DNA of 47,102 nucleotides. Source: Blastococcus sp. TF02A-35. Its GTDB lineage: Bacteria > Actinomycetota > Actinomycetes > Mycobacteriales > Geodermatophilaceae. Below, piece after piece: positions 40,275-47,102 of the stretch (position 1 is the stretch's first letter; each line of letters begins with the position of its first letter). Position numbers and translations under genes: made by a program. The stretch is from assembly GCF_004571075.1 (NCBI RefSeq), contig NZ_SPQP01000029.1, positions 1 through 47,102 of the forward strand. The letters are read 5' to 3'. The notes under the pieces were generated by a model. That model ran no database searches and had not been told where the DNA came from. It saw nothing but the letters and a program-made list of their open reading frames with translations.

Positions 40275-40739
40275 GTGACCACGACATGGCAGGCGCTGGA
40301 GTTCGGCAGCGTGGACGGCGGGGCGCTCGGCGACGGCGTCCTCGCGACGCTGCTCTACTTCGCCATCGGCTTCGCCGTGCTGGCGCTGGGCTTCCTCGCC
40401 CTCGACCTGCTCACCCCGGGCAACCTGCGGACCCAGGTCTACACCGACCACAACCCGAACGCGGCGGTCCTCTTGGGCGCGAACCACCTCGCCCTGGCGA
40501 TCATCGTGGTCACCTCGATCATGACCAGCGACGACAGCCTCGGCCAGGGGCTGGTCGACTCCGCGGTCTACGGCGTGCTGGGCGTGGTCCTGCAGGCGGT
40601 GGCGCTGCGGCTGCTGGACGCCTTCGTCCCCGGCCACCTGCGCGACGTGGTCAACACCCCGCACATGACCGGCACCGCGTGGGCGATCGCCGCCAGCCTG
40701 GTGGCGATCGCCGCGGTGAACGCCGCCGCCCTGTCCTGA
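40275..40739 (+). CDS. DUF350 membrane protein
   Basis: This 154-residue protein has four hydrophobic helices and the DUF350 (YjfL) pattern: ATLLYFAIGFAVLALGFLAL, DLLTPGNLRTQVYTDHNPNA and ANHLALAIIVVTSIMTSD. DUF350 proteins carry repeated two-helix units and are of unknown function. The GTG at 40275 is chosen because GGAGAG lies 8 nt upstream. It is followed 5 nt later by the aminopropyltransferase gene. Confidence 0.87.
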   Translation: MTTTWQALEFGSVDGGALGDGVLATLLYFAIGFAVLALGFLALDLLTPGNLRTQVYTDHNPNAAVLLGANHLALAIIVVTSIMTSDDSLGQGLVDSAVYGVLGVVLQAVALRLLDAFVPGHLRDVVNTPHMTGTAWAIAASLVAIAAVNAAALS

Positions 40740-40744
40740 CCGGC

Positions 40745-42298
40745 ATGACCACCGCCGCGCAGGTGCCGGCCGTGGGGGTCCGCGCCCGGCCCCTGCTGCT
40801 CGCCGCCGTCGCGGTCTGCGCGGCCTGCGGGCTGATCTACGAGCTGGTGCTGCTCACGCTGTCGGCGAGCCTCGTCGGCGGCGGCATCACCCAGACCTCG
40901 CTGATCGTGGCCGGCTTCGTGGCCGCGCTCGGCGCCGGCGCGCTGCTGGTCAAGCCGTTCCTGCACCGCCCGGCGGCCACCTTCGTCGCCGTCGAGATCC
41001 TGCTCGGCGTCGTCGGGGGCCTGAGCGCGGTCACCCTCTACGTGTCGTTCTCCTTCTACGGCACCAGCAGCGCCGTGCTGCTGGTGGCGACGGCCGTCAT
41101 CGGCGTGCTGGTCGGGGCCGAGGTCCCGCTGCTCATGACGCTGCTGCAGACCGGCCGGGCGGGCATCGACGCCGAGGGCTCGGGCAAGCTGCTCGCCGAC
41201 CTCAACGCCGCCGACTACGCCGGGGCGCTGGTCGGCGGGCTGGTCTGGCCGTTCGTCCTGCTCCCGCTGGCCGGGCAGGTCCGCGGCGCGGCGCTGACCG
41301 GCGTGGTGAACCTGGTCGCCGCCGCGGTGGTCGCCTCGCTGCTGCTGCGGTCGCAGCTGGGGATCCGCGCCCGGCGCGCGGCCACCGGCGCGCTGCTGGT
41401 GGCCGCCGCCGTGCTGGGCGTCCTGCTGCTGCGCGCCGAGGACATCGAGACCACCGCCCGCCAGCGCCTCTACGACGACCCGGTGGTCGCCGTGGAGCGG
41501 TCCCGGTACCAGGAGATCGTGCTGACCGAGCGCTCCGGCGACGTCCGGCTCTACCTCGACGGGGACCTGCAGTTCTCCAGCCGCGACGAGCACCGCTACA
41601 CCGAGTCGCTGGTCCACCCGGCGCTGGCCCGCGACCCCGCGCGGGTGCTGGTCCTCGGCGGCGGCGACGGGCTGGCCGCCCGCGAGGTGCTGCGCCACCC
41701 CTCGGTGCGCGAGGTCGTGCAGGTCGAGCTCGACCCCGACGTGGTCGAGCTCGCCCGCACCCGGCTCGCCGCGCTCAACGGCGGCGCGCTGGACGACCCG
41801 CGGGTCGAGGTGGTCATCGCCGACGCCTTCAGCTGGCTGCGGACCCCCGCGGCCACCGGCTTCGACGCGGTCGTCGTCGACATGCCCGACCCGGACACCC
41901 CGGTGCTCGGGCGGCTCTACTCCCAGGAGTTCTACGGCCTGGTCTCCGCCGCGCTGGCCCCGGGCGGCCTGGTCACCGTCCAGGCCGGCAGCCCGTACTC
42001 CACCCCGGCCGCGTTCTGGCGCACCGTCTCCACGCTCGACGCGGCGGGCCTGGCGACGACGCCGTACCACGTGCACGTGCCGAGCTTCGGCGACTGGGGC
42101 TTCGCGCTGGCCCGGGCCGGGAGCGAGCCGCCGGCCGCGGCTATGTCGCCGTCGGCACCGGCCACGAGGTTCCTCGACGCCGCCGTCCTGGAGTCCTCGA
42201 CCGTCTTCCCCGCCGACCGGCCGCGGCAGCGGCTCACCCCCTCGACCCTCGACCGGCCGCTGGTCGTCGAGGACATGCGCGCCGGGTACTCCGGCTGA
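40745..42298 (+). CDS. Membrane-anchored polyamine aminopropyltransferase (spermidine synthase-like)
   Basis: This 517-residue protein has an N-terminal membrane part of about seven helices (1-230) and a C-terminal spermidine/spermine synthase domain. The latter has the signature LYLDGDLQFSSRDEHRYTE, the decarboxylated-SAM-binding VLVLGGGDGLAAREVLR and VVQVELDPDVVELAR, ADAFSWL and the catalytic-region VVVDMPDPDTPVLGRLYS. It would transfer an aminopropyl group to an amine, perhaps a membrane-located or non-standard acceptor, since no speD or speB lies nearby. It closes the DUF4178-DUF2617-DUF4247-DUF350 operon. Confidence 0.88.
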   Translation: MTTAAQVPAVGVRARPLLLAAVAVCAACGLIYELVLLTLSASLVGGGITQTSLIVAGFVAALGAGALLVKPFLHRPAATFVAVEILLGVVGGLSAVTLYVSFSFYGTSSAVLLVATAVIGVLVGAEVPLLMTLLQTGRAGIDAEGSGKLLADLNAADYAGALVGGLVWPFVLLPLAGQVRGAALTGVVNLVAAAVVASLLLRSQLGIRARRAATGALLVAAAVLGVLLLRAEDIETTARQRLYDDPVVAVERSRYQEIVLTERSGDVRLYLDGDLQFSSRDEHRYTESLVHPALARDPARVLVLGGGDGLAAREVLRHPSVREVVQVELDPDVVELARTRLAALNGGALDDPRVEVVIADAFSWLRTPAATGFDAVVVDMPDPDTPVLGRLYSQEFYGLVSAALAPGGLVTVQAGSPYSTPAAFWRTVSTLDAAGLATTPYHVHVPSFGDWGFALARAGSEPPAAAMSPSAPATRFLDAAVLESSTVFPADRPRQRLTPSTLDRPLVVEDMRAGYSG

Positions 42299-42305
42299 CG
42301 CCTAG

Positions 42306-42311
42306 TAGCGT
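42306..42311 (+). promoter_or_regulatory. -10-like TAGCGT before prfC
   Basis: TAGCGT ends 7 nt before the prfC GTG at 42319, in the 20-nt gap after the aminopropyltransferase gene. prfC could therefore have its own leaderless transcript. Confidence 0.45.
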
Positions 42312-42318
42312 TTCCGGG

Positions 42319-43932
42319 GTGACCGCCGCAGCGACCCCGCCCCGTGAAGCGACCGGGACCGCGGTCGCGGAGGCCGCCCGGCGGCGCACGTTCGCCGTCA
42401 TCAGCCACCCCGACGCCGGCAAGTCCACGCTCACCGAGGCGCTCGCGCTGCACGCCCGCGTCATCGGCCAGGCCGGCGCGGTGCACGGCAAGGCCGGCCG
42501 CCGGGGCACCGTGTCGGACTGGATGGAGATGGAGCGCGACCGCGGCATCTCCATCACCTCCGCGGCGCTGCAGTTCGGCTACCGCGACGCCGTCATCAAC
42601 CTGCTCGACACCCCCGGGCACGCAGACTTCTCCGAGGACACCTACCGGGTGCTGACGGCGGTCGACGCCGCGGTGATGCTGGTGGACGCCGCCAAGGGCC
42701 TCGAGGCGCAGACGATGAAGCTGTTCGCCGTCTGCAAGCACCGCGGCATCCCGATCGTCACCGTCATCAACAAGTGGGACCGCCCGGGCAAGGACGCCCT
42801 CGAGCTGATGGACGAGATCGCCGACCGCACCGGCCTCACGCCCACCCCGCTCACCTGGCCGGTGGGTATCGCCGGCGACTTCCGCGGCGTGCTGGACCGG
42901 CGCACCGGCGACTTCCGCCGCTTCACCCGCACCGCCGGCGGCGCCACCATCGCCCCCGAGGAGCTGCTGTCCGCCGACGAGGCGACCGCGCAGGAGGGCG
43001 AGGTCTGGCTGCAGGCGCAGGAGGAGGCCGAGCTGCTCACCGAGTCCGGCCAGAACCACGACCAGGAGTCCTTCCTGGGCGGCGTGAGCACGCCGGTCCT
43101 GTTCGCCTCGGCCGTGTCGAACTTCGGCGTCGGCGCGCTGCTGGACACCCTGGTCGACCTGGCGCCGGCCCCGGTGGGCCGGCCCGACGCCGAGGGCGCG
43201 GTGCGCGACCTCGACGCCCCGTTCAGCGCGTTCGTCTTCAAGGTCCAGTCCGGCATGGACGCCGCGCACCGCGACCGGCTCGCCTACATCCGGATCTGCT
43301 CCGGCGTCTTCGAGCGCGGCATGGTGGTCACCCACGGCCGCACCAAGCGCCCGTTCGCCACCAAGTACGCCCAGCAGGTGTTCGGCCGCGAGCGCGAGGT
43401 CGTCGACCTCGCCTACCCCGGCGACGTCGTGGGCCTGGTCAACGCCTCCGCGCTGGGGGTCGGCGACAGCCTCTACAGCGAGAAGCCGGTCACCTACCCG
43501 CCGCTGACCACCTTCGCGCCCGAGCACTTCGCCGTCGTGCGCAGCAAGGACACCGCCAAGCACAAGCAGTTCCGCAAGGGCATCGAGCAGCTGGACTCCG
43601 AGGGCGTGGTGCAGGTGCTGCGCTCCGACCGCCGGGGGGACGGCTCCCCCGTGCTCGCCGTCGTCGGGCCGATGCAGTTCGAGGTGGCGACGCACCGCAT
43701 GGAGCACGAGTTCAACGCGGCGGTGCACCTGGACCGGCTGCCCTACAGCATCGCTATGCGCACCGACGAGGCGTCGGTGCCGCTGATCGCCGCCTCCGGC
43801 GGCACCGAGGTGGTCCAGCGGTCCAGCGGCGAGCTGCTGGCGCTGTTCACCGACAAGTGGGCGCTGCGGATGCTGCAGCAGCGGCACTCCACGATCACCC
43901 TCGAGCCGCTGGTGGCCGCGCAGCTGGCCTGA
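42319..43932 (+). CDS. prfC: Peptide chain release factor 3
   Basis: This 537-residue translational GTPase of the RF3 group recycles RF1/RF2 after termination. G motifs are ISHPDAGKST (P-loop, about 28-37), the switch region RDRGISITSAALQF, DTPGHADFSED and INKWDRPGKD. An EF-Tu-like domain 2 (VFKVQSGMDAAHRDRLAYI) and a C-terminal RF3 domain (PMQFEVATHRMEHEF) follow. Length is typical (about 530). RF3 is not universal, so its presence in this actinobacterium is notable but common in the family. It sits 20 nt after the aminopropyltransferase operon and is convergent with an alpha/beta hydrolase. Confidence 0.95.
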   Translation: MTAAATPPREATGTAVAEAARRRTFAVISHPDAGKSTLTEALALHARVIGQAGAVHGKAGRRGTVSDWMEMERDRGISITSAALQFGYRDAVINLLDTPGHADFSEDTYRVLTAVDAAVMLVDAAKGLEAQTMKLFAVCKHRGIPIVTVINKWDRPGKDALELMDEIADRTGLTPTPLTWPVGIAGDFRGVLDRRTGDFRRFTRTAGGATIAPEELLSADEATAQEGEVWLQAQEEAELLTESGQNHDQESFLGGVSTPVLFASAVSNFGVGALLDTLVDLAPAPVGRPDAEGAVRDLDAPFSAFVFKVQSGMDAAHRDRLAYIRICSGVFERGMVVTHGRTKRPFATKYAQQVFGREREVVDLAYPGDVVGLVNASALGVGDSLYSEKPVTYPPLTTFAPEHFAVVRSKDTAKHKQFRKGIEQLDSEGVVQVLRSDRRGDGSPVLAVVGPMQFEVATHRMEHEFNAAVHLDRLPYSIAMRTDEASVPLIAASGGTEVVQRSSGELLALFTDKWALRMLQQRHSTITLEPLVAAQLA

Positions 43933-43936
43933 CCGC

Positions 43937-44809
43937 TCAGTCCAGCAGCGCCCGGTAGACCTCCCGGGCGTGGTCGAAGACGAGGAAGTGCCCCTCGCCG
44001 GCCAGCCAGTGCGCCGAGCAGTCCGGGAGCATCGTGCTGAGCACCTGGCCGAGGACGAGCGGCACCTGCCAGTCCTGCGTCCCGTGCCAGATGTGCACCC
44101 GCTGCCGCACCGCGGAGAGCGGGAAGCCCCAGGGGCGCAGCAGCAGGGCCCGGTCCTCGGCGAGCGCGGCGGTGCCGTTGCGCAGCCCCTCGGCGAAGGT
44201 GGTGGCCAGGACCCGCCGCACCGCCGGCCGGCCGATCACCCGCCGGTCGGCCGCGTTCAGCCGGAACTGCAGGTAGCGCGGGATCAGCTCGGGGCGCAGC
44301 CCCAGCGGCGCGAAGACCGGCCGCAGCACCGTCGCCAGCTGGGCGGGCCGGTGCAGGCCTACCCGCACCCGGGAGGGCACCCACCGCGGCCACGGCCAGG
44401 GGACGTCGGGCGGCGGCGCCCCGCCGAGGATCCCCACGGCCCGCATCCGCTCGCCGAACACGTGCGCGCAGGCCAGCGCGTACGCCGCGCCGCCGGAGAG
44501 GCTGAGCGTCGCGAACCGCTCGACCCCGAGGCGGTCGAGCAGCTGCCGCACGTCGTCGGGCCAGTCCATGACCCGGCGGCCGGGCTGCGGGTCCGACCGC
44601 CCGAAGCCGGGCCGGTCGGGGACGACGAGGCGCACACCCCACCGGCGGTAGTCCTCGGCGTCCTCGACGTGCCGCTCCAGCCGCGAGCTCGGCGAGCCGT
44701 GGCAGCCCAGGACCGGCATCCCGTCGGGGTCCCCGTACTCGGCGTAGGCCATCGTCCGGCCGTCGCCCAGCTCGATGGTGCTCTCCCGCGGGCCCGCTCC
44801 CGGCTGCAT
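43937..44809 (-). CDS. Alpha/beta-fold hydrolase
   Basis: This 290-residue hydrolase has the oxyanion loop CHGSPSSRLE, VVPDRPGFGRSD, the nucleophile elbow SLSGGAA with Ser105, the acid Asp in HGTQDWQVP and the catalytic His in GEGHFLVF, so the triad is complete. It has no signal peptide. The substrate cannot be predicted; epoxide, ester or lactone hydrolysis are all possible. ATG 44809 has TAGGGA 6 nt upstream. It is divergent from the DUF1330 gene, with only 31 nt between the start codons. Confidence 0.88.
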   Translation of the reverse strand: MQPGAGPRESTIELGDGRTMAYAEYGDPDGMPVLGCHGSPSSRLERHVEDAEDYRRWGVRLVVPDRPGFGRSDPQPGRRVMDWPDDVRQLLDRLGVERFATLSLSGGAAYALACAHVFGERMRAVGILGGAPPPDVPWPWPRWVPSRVRVGLHRPAQLATVLRPVFAPLGLRPELIPRYLQFRLNAADRRVIGRPAVRRVLATTFAEGLRNGTAALAEDRALLLRPWGFPLSAVRQRVHIWHGTQDWQVPLVLGQVLSTMLPDCSAHWLAGEGHFLVFDHAREVYRALLD

Positions 44810-44827
44810 GCGGGGTCCCTACCCGGC

Positions 44828-44833
44828 TAGCGT
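44828..44833 (+). promoter_or_regulatory. -10-like TAGCGT before the DUF1330 gene
   Basis: TAGCGT ends 7 nt before ATG 44841. On the opposite strand TAGGGA (44821-44816) ends 6 nt before the hydrolase ATG, so two divergent leaderless promoters would share 31 nt and must have overlapping upstream contacts inside the opposite coding regions. Confidence 0.45.
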
Positions 44834-44840
44834 GCCGGGC

Positions 44841-45203
44841 ATGGCTGTCGACCCGCGCGGAGCGGACCTGAAGCGGTACCTGCAGGAGGACCCGGGAGGG
44901 CCGGTGGTGATGCTGAACCTGCTGCGGTTCGCCGAGGGGGGCCGCGAGCTGTACGCGCAGTACGCCGACGCCCTGAGCAGCACGTTCCTGGCCCGCTACG
45001 GCGGTGAGGTGCTCTACGCCGGCGACGGCTCGACCTCGCTCGTGGCCGAGGACGGCCAGGCGTGGGACGCCGTGCTGCTCGTGCGCTACCCCTCGCGGGA
45101 GGCGTTCAGCCGGATGGTCGCCGACCCCGAGTACCAGCAGGTCACCGAGCTGCGCACCCGCGCGCTGTCGGAGGCGGTGCTGCAGGCCACCACCGCCTGG
45201 TGA
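44841..45203 (+). CDS. DUF1330-type dimeric alpha-beta barrel protein
   Basis: This 120-residue protein has the ferredoxin-like DUF1330 pattern: PGGPVVMLNLLRFAEGGRELY, YGGEVLYAGDGSTSLV, WDAVLLVRYPSREAFSRMV and a C-terminal DPEYQQVTELRTRALSEAVL. Related proteins form dimers and bind small hydrophobic ligands; no enzymatic role is certain. It is followed 7 nt later by a lipoprotein hydrolase gene, so the two are probably co-transcribed. Confidence 0.85.
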   Translation: MAVDPRGADLKRYLQEDPGGPVVMLNLLRFAEGGRELYAQYADALSSTFLARYGGEVLYAGDGSTSLVAEDGQAWDAVLLVRYPSREAFSRMVADPEYQQVTELRTRALSEAVLQATTAW

Positions 45204-45210
45204 CCCGGTC

Positions 45211-45984
45211 GTGAACCCTGGGCGGCTGCGGACGGGGGCCGCTGCACTGCTGACCGCGGTGGCCGCCACCGCCTGCGGCTCGCCGGCCGAGCCGGTGCCC
45301 GGCGAGGAGGCCGCCACCGTCTCCCCGGGACAGCAGGTGTGGTGCGCCGGCTCCGGTCCCGCCGTCGTCCTCGTGAACGGCATCGGGGACGGTGCGTCCG
45401 CGCGCCAGTGGCTTGACGTGCACCGCGAGCTGGCCGACCGGGCCCGGGTCTGCCGCTACGACCGGCCGGGGACCGGGGACAGCGCCGCACCGGGGAGAGC
45501 CGGGCGGGGCGCCGAGGAGCTCGACGCAGAGCTGGACGCGGTGGTGCGGCACGCGGCCGGCGCGGACGACGTCGTCCTCGTCGCGCACTCCTTCGGCGGG
45601 TACCTCGCGCGGATCCACGCCGACCGCCACCCCGAGCGGGTTGCGGGGCTGGTCCTCGTCGACGCGCTGGACCCCTCCGTCGGCGTCGTCCGGGGCACGG
45701 GCGCGGAGGACCTCGGCAGCGTGCCCATGGCCGGGGAGCGGCTGGACCTGGGCGACCTGGAGCGCGCAGCGGCCTCGGTCGACGCGCTGCCGGGCGACCC
45801 GCCGGTGGTGGTGCTGCGCCGCGGGCAGGGCAGCTCGCCGGCGTGGGACGCCGGCCAGGCGGCCCTGGCTGCCCTCTCGGCACGGTCCCGGACGGTCGAG
45901 GTGGACGCCGGGCACCAGATCCCCTCGGAGGACCCGGAGGCGGTTGTCGCCGCCGTCCACGAGGTGCTGGAGGAGACCGGCTGA
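45211..45984 (+). CDS. Alpha/beta hydrolase lipoprotein
   Basis: This 257-residue protein starts with a short signal peptide and a lipobox (ATACGS), so it should be an exported lipoprotein. The hydrolase fold has VVLVNGIGDG as the oxyanion strand-loop, CRYDRPGTGDS, the nucleophile elbow AHSFGGYLAR with Ser127, LVLVDALDPS and a final His in DAGHQIPSEDP. The acid residue is less certain. The substrate is unknown. The GTG at 45211 is chosen because the signal peptide starts there. It is convergent with the ThDP enzyme gene, and the stops form CTGAG-N5-CTCAG. Confidence 0.82.
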   Translation: MNPGRLRTGAAALLTAVAATACGSPAEPVPGEEAATVSPGQQVWCAGSGPAVVLVNGIGDGASARQWLDVHRELADRARVCRYDRPGTGDSAAPGRAGRGAEELDAELDAVVRHAAGADDVVLVAHSFGGYLARIHADRHPERVAGLVLVDALDPSVGVVRGTGAEDLGSVPMAGERLDLGDLERAAASVDALPGDPPVVVLRRGQGSSPAWDAGQAALAALSARSRTVEVDAGHQIPSEDPEAVVAAVHEVLEETG

Positions 45985-45991
45985 GGTGGGC

Positions 45992-47102
45992 TCAGTGCCC
46001 CCTGAACGCCTCCTCCAGCCACCAGGAGGGGGCGTTCCGGGCGACCTTGGCGTCCACCAGCAGCGGCGCCGAGCGGGGGCCGGCCAGCCAGGCCGCGACG
46101 CCGGCGAGGTCGGCGGTCCCGCGCACGGTCACCGCCTCGTACCCGTGGCCGCGGCCGATGGCGGCGAAGTCGGTCTCGGGGAACCGGACGGTGCCCAGCG
46201 CGTGCCCGTCCGGGCCGAAGTGGTGCACCTCGGCGCCGTACGCCGCGTCGTCGTAGACGACGACCACCATGGGCAGCCCCAGGCGCACGACGGTCTCCAG
46301 CTCGGAGGCCCCCATCAGCGCGCCGCCGTCGCCCAGAGCGGCGACCGGCAGCCGGTCGGGCCGCGCCAGGGCCGCGCCGATCGCGGTCGACAGGCCCAGG
46401 CCCACGGACTGGAAGGCCTGGGTGAAGCAGAACCCGTGCTCGTCGGGCACGTCGAGGAACATGCTCGGGTAGCCCATGAAGTTGCCGGAGTCCACGGCGA
46501 CCACCCGCTCGGCGGGCAGCAGGTCGTCCAGCGCCGCGGTCAGGGTGCGGGGGTCGATGACACCGTCGCCACCCGCGTCGTCGTAGGGCTCGTCCCGCCA
46601 GCGCCCGCGGGCCGCGATCGCCTCCCGCACCTCGGGGACCCGGTAGCCCTCCGCGGTGCCCGGCAGCAGCGCCGCGGCCGCCCCGGCCACCGCGCGCACG
46701 TCGCCGACCACGCCCAGCGCGATCTCGCGCTGGGCGCCCAGCGCCTCCGGCTCGTCGTCGACCTGCACCACGACGGCGTCGGGGGCGATCAGCCGACCGT
46801 GCCTCATCGTCCACATGTTGAGCTGGCAGCCCCAGCCCACGACCAGGTCGGCGCCGGAGATCAGCTCGGCGGCCAGCGGGGTGGCGAACCCGCCGGAGAC
46901 GTCGAGGTCCCACGGGCTGCCGCGGAACAGCCCCTTGGCGACCGCGGAGGTGGCCAGCAGCGCGCCGCAGCGGTCCGCGAGCGCCACCAGCTCCGCGCGG
47001 GCCGCCCTCGCCCCGCGGCCGGCGACGAAGACCGGGCGCCGGGCCGCGCGCAGTGCCGCGACCAGCTCGCCGACCTCCACCGGGCCCGCGGCGACCGCGC
47101 CG
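45992..47102 (-). CDS. Thiamine diphosphate-dependent enzyme, acetolactate synthase-like (5' end beyond the window)
   Basis: The frame stays open to the window edge, so this is the C-terminal part (370 codons including the stop) of a gene that begins outside. It has the middle ThDP-enzyme domain (RPVFVAGRGARAARAELVAL, SGADLVVGWGCQLNMWT, VVQVDDEPEALG) and the pyrophosphate domain with SGNFMGYPSMFL, then ALGDGGALMGASELETVV with the Mg/ThDP-binding GDG-N-type motif, VVYDDAAYGAEVHHF and a C-terminal helix. It resembles acetolactate synthase large-subunit-like decarboxylases or benzoylformate decarboxylase-type enzymes. The catalytic Glu and the N-terminal PYR domain lie outside, so the reaction cannot be set. 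Confidence 0.85.
   Translation of the reverse strand, partial: GAVAAGPVEVGELVAALRAARRPVFVAGRGARAARAELVALADRCGALLATSAVAKGLFRGSPWDLDVSGGFATPLAAELISGADLVVGWGCQLNMWTMRHGRLIAPDAVVVQVDDEPEALGAQREIALGVVGDVRAVAGAAAALLPGTAEGYRVPEVREAIAARGRWRDEPYDDAGGDGVIDPRTLTAALDDLLPAERVVAVDSGNFMGYPSMFLDVPDEHGFCFTQAFQSVGLGLSTAIGAALARPDRLPVAALGDGGALMGASELETVVRLGLPMVVVVYDDAAYGAEVHHFGPDGHALGTVRFPETDFAAIGRGHGYEAVTVRGTADLAGVAAWLAGPRSAPLLVDAKVARNAPSWWLEEAFRGH

Noticed and set aside
1-47102. CRISPR arrays, tRNA or rRNA genes
   Set aside because: No regularly spaced repeats and no cloverleaf ending in CCA or GTTCGA-type T-loop context was recognised. Short or atypical tRNAs could be missed by eye.

Overview
The window is about 47 kb of very GC-rich DNA. 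It has dense genes, frequent GTG starts, a family A polymerase without a 5' nuclease, an ATP-dependent LigB-type ligase, repeated DUF222/HNH genes, an IdeR-type iron box and an actinobacterial-type c-di-AMP riboswitch. Together these point to an actinobacterium, probably Geodermatophilaceae (Blastococcus, Geodermatophilus or Modestobacter). That placement is inferred from gene content and style, not from a marker gene. No rRNA, tRNA, CRISPR array, transposase or phage gene was recognised.

Layout. Positions 1-10.4 kb hold mostly single metabolic and housekeeping genes: a MetE C-terminal-type methyltransferase, SelO, a methyl-accepting chemotaxis protein, a TauE/SafE permease, a nuclease-less DNA polymerase I paralogue, a STAS protein with a metallo-beta-lactamase-fold hydrolase, a Bcr/CflA efflux pump and an ArsC-family protein. 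Positions 10.4-13.6 kb are a signalling locus. A secreted coiled-coil cell-wall-type protein has a complete-looking ydaO-type c-di-AMP riboswitch in its leader. Divergent to it is a TPR-GGDEF diguanylate cyclase.

Positions 13.6-26.5 kb hold a CitE-like lyase, a lipase maturation factor, DUF222/HNH copy 1, LigB, an LLM flavin oxidoreductase, a saccharopine-dehydrogenase-like protein, a GH13 glucosidase, small DUF proteins, an MFS transporter and a TPR-like protein with a His/Asp tandem repeat.

Positions 26.5-35.4 kb are an iron-regulated hydroxamate siderophore locus. A ferric-siderophore reductase-like protein diverges from a six-gene desABCD-G-H operon in which every gene overlaps the next by 4 nt, with one IdeR box between the two units. 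DesA makes cadaverine, DesB N-hydroxylates it, DesC acylates it and DesD condenses the units. A cytoplasmic penicillin-acylase-like protein and a second DesC-like acyltransferase may diversify the product. DUF222/HNH copy 2 follows, so the two 414-codon copies bracket the region in direct orientation.

Positions 36.9-47.1 kb hold an MFS transporter that seems to lack a membrane segment, a FusB-like FBP protein and a five-gene membrane module (DUF4178, DUF2617, DUF4247 lipoprotein, DUF350, membrane-anchored aminopropyltransferase). These are followed by release factor 3, two alpha/beta hydrolases, a DUF1330 protein and a ThDP enzyme cut by the window edge.

A recurring signal is a -10-like hexamer (TAGNNT, or a weaker NANNNT form) placed exactly 6-7 nt before the start codon of many genes. 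This suggests widespread leaderless transcription and was used here to choose several starts. All function calls come from reading the translations and motifs; no database search was run.
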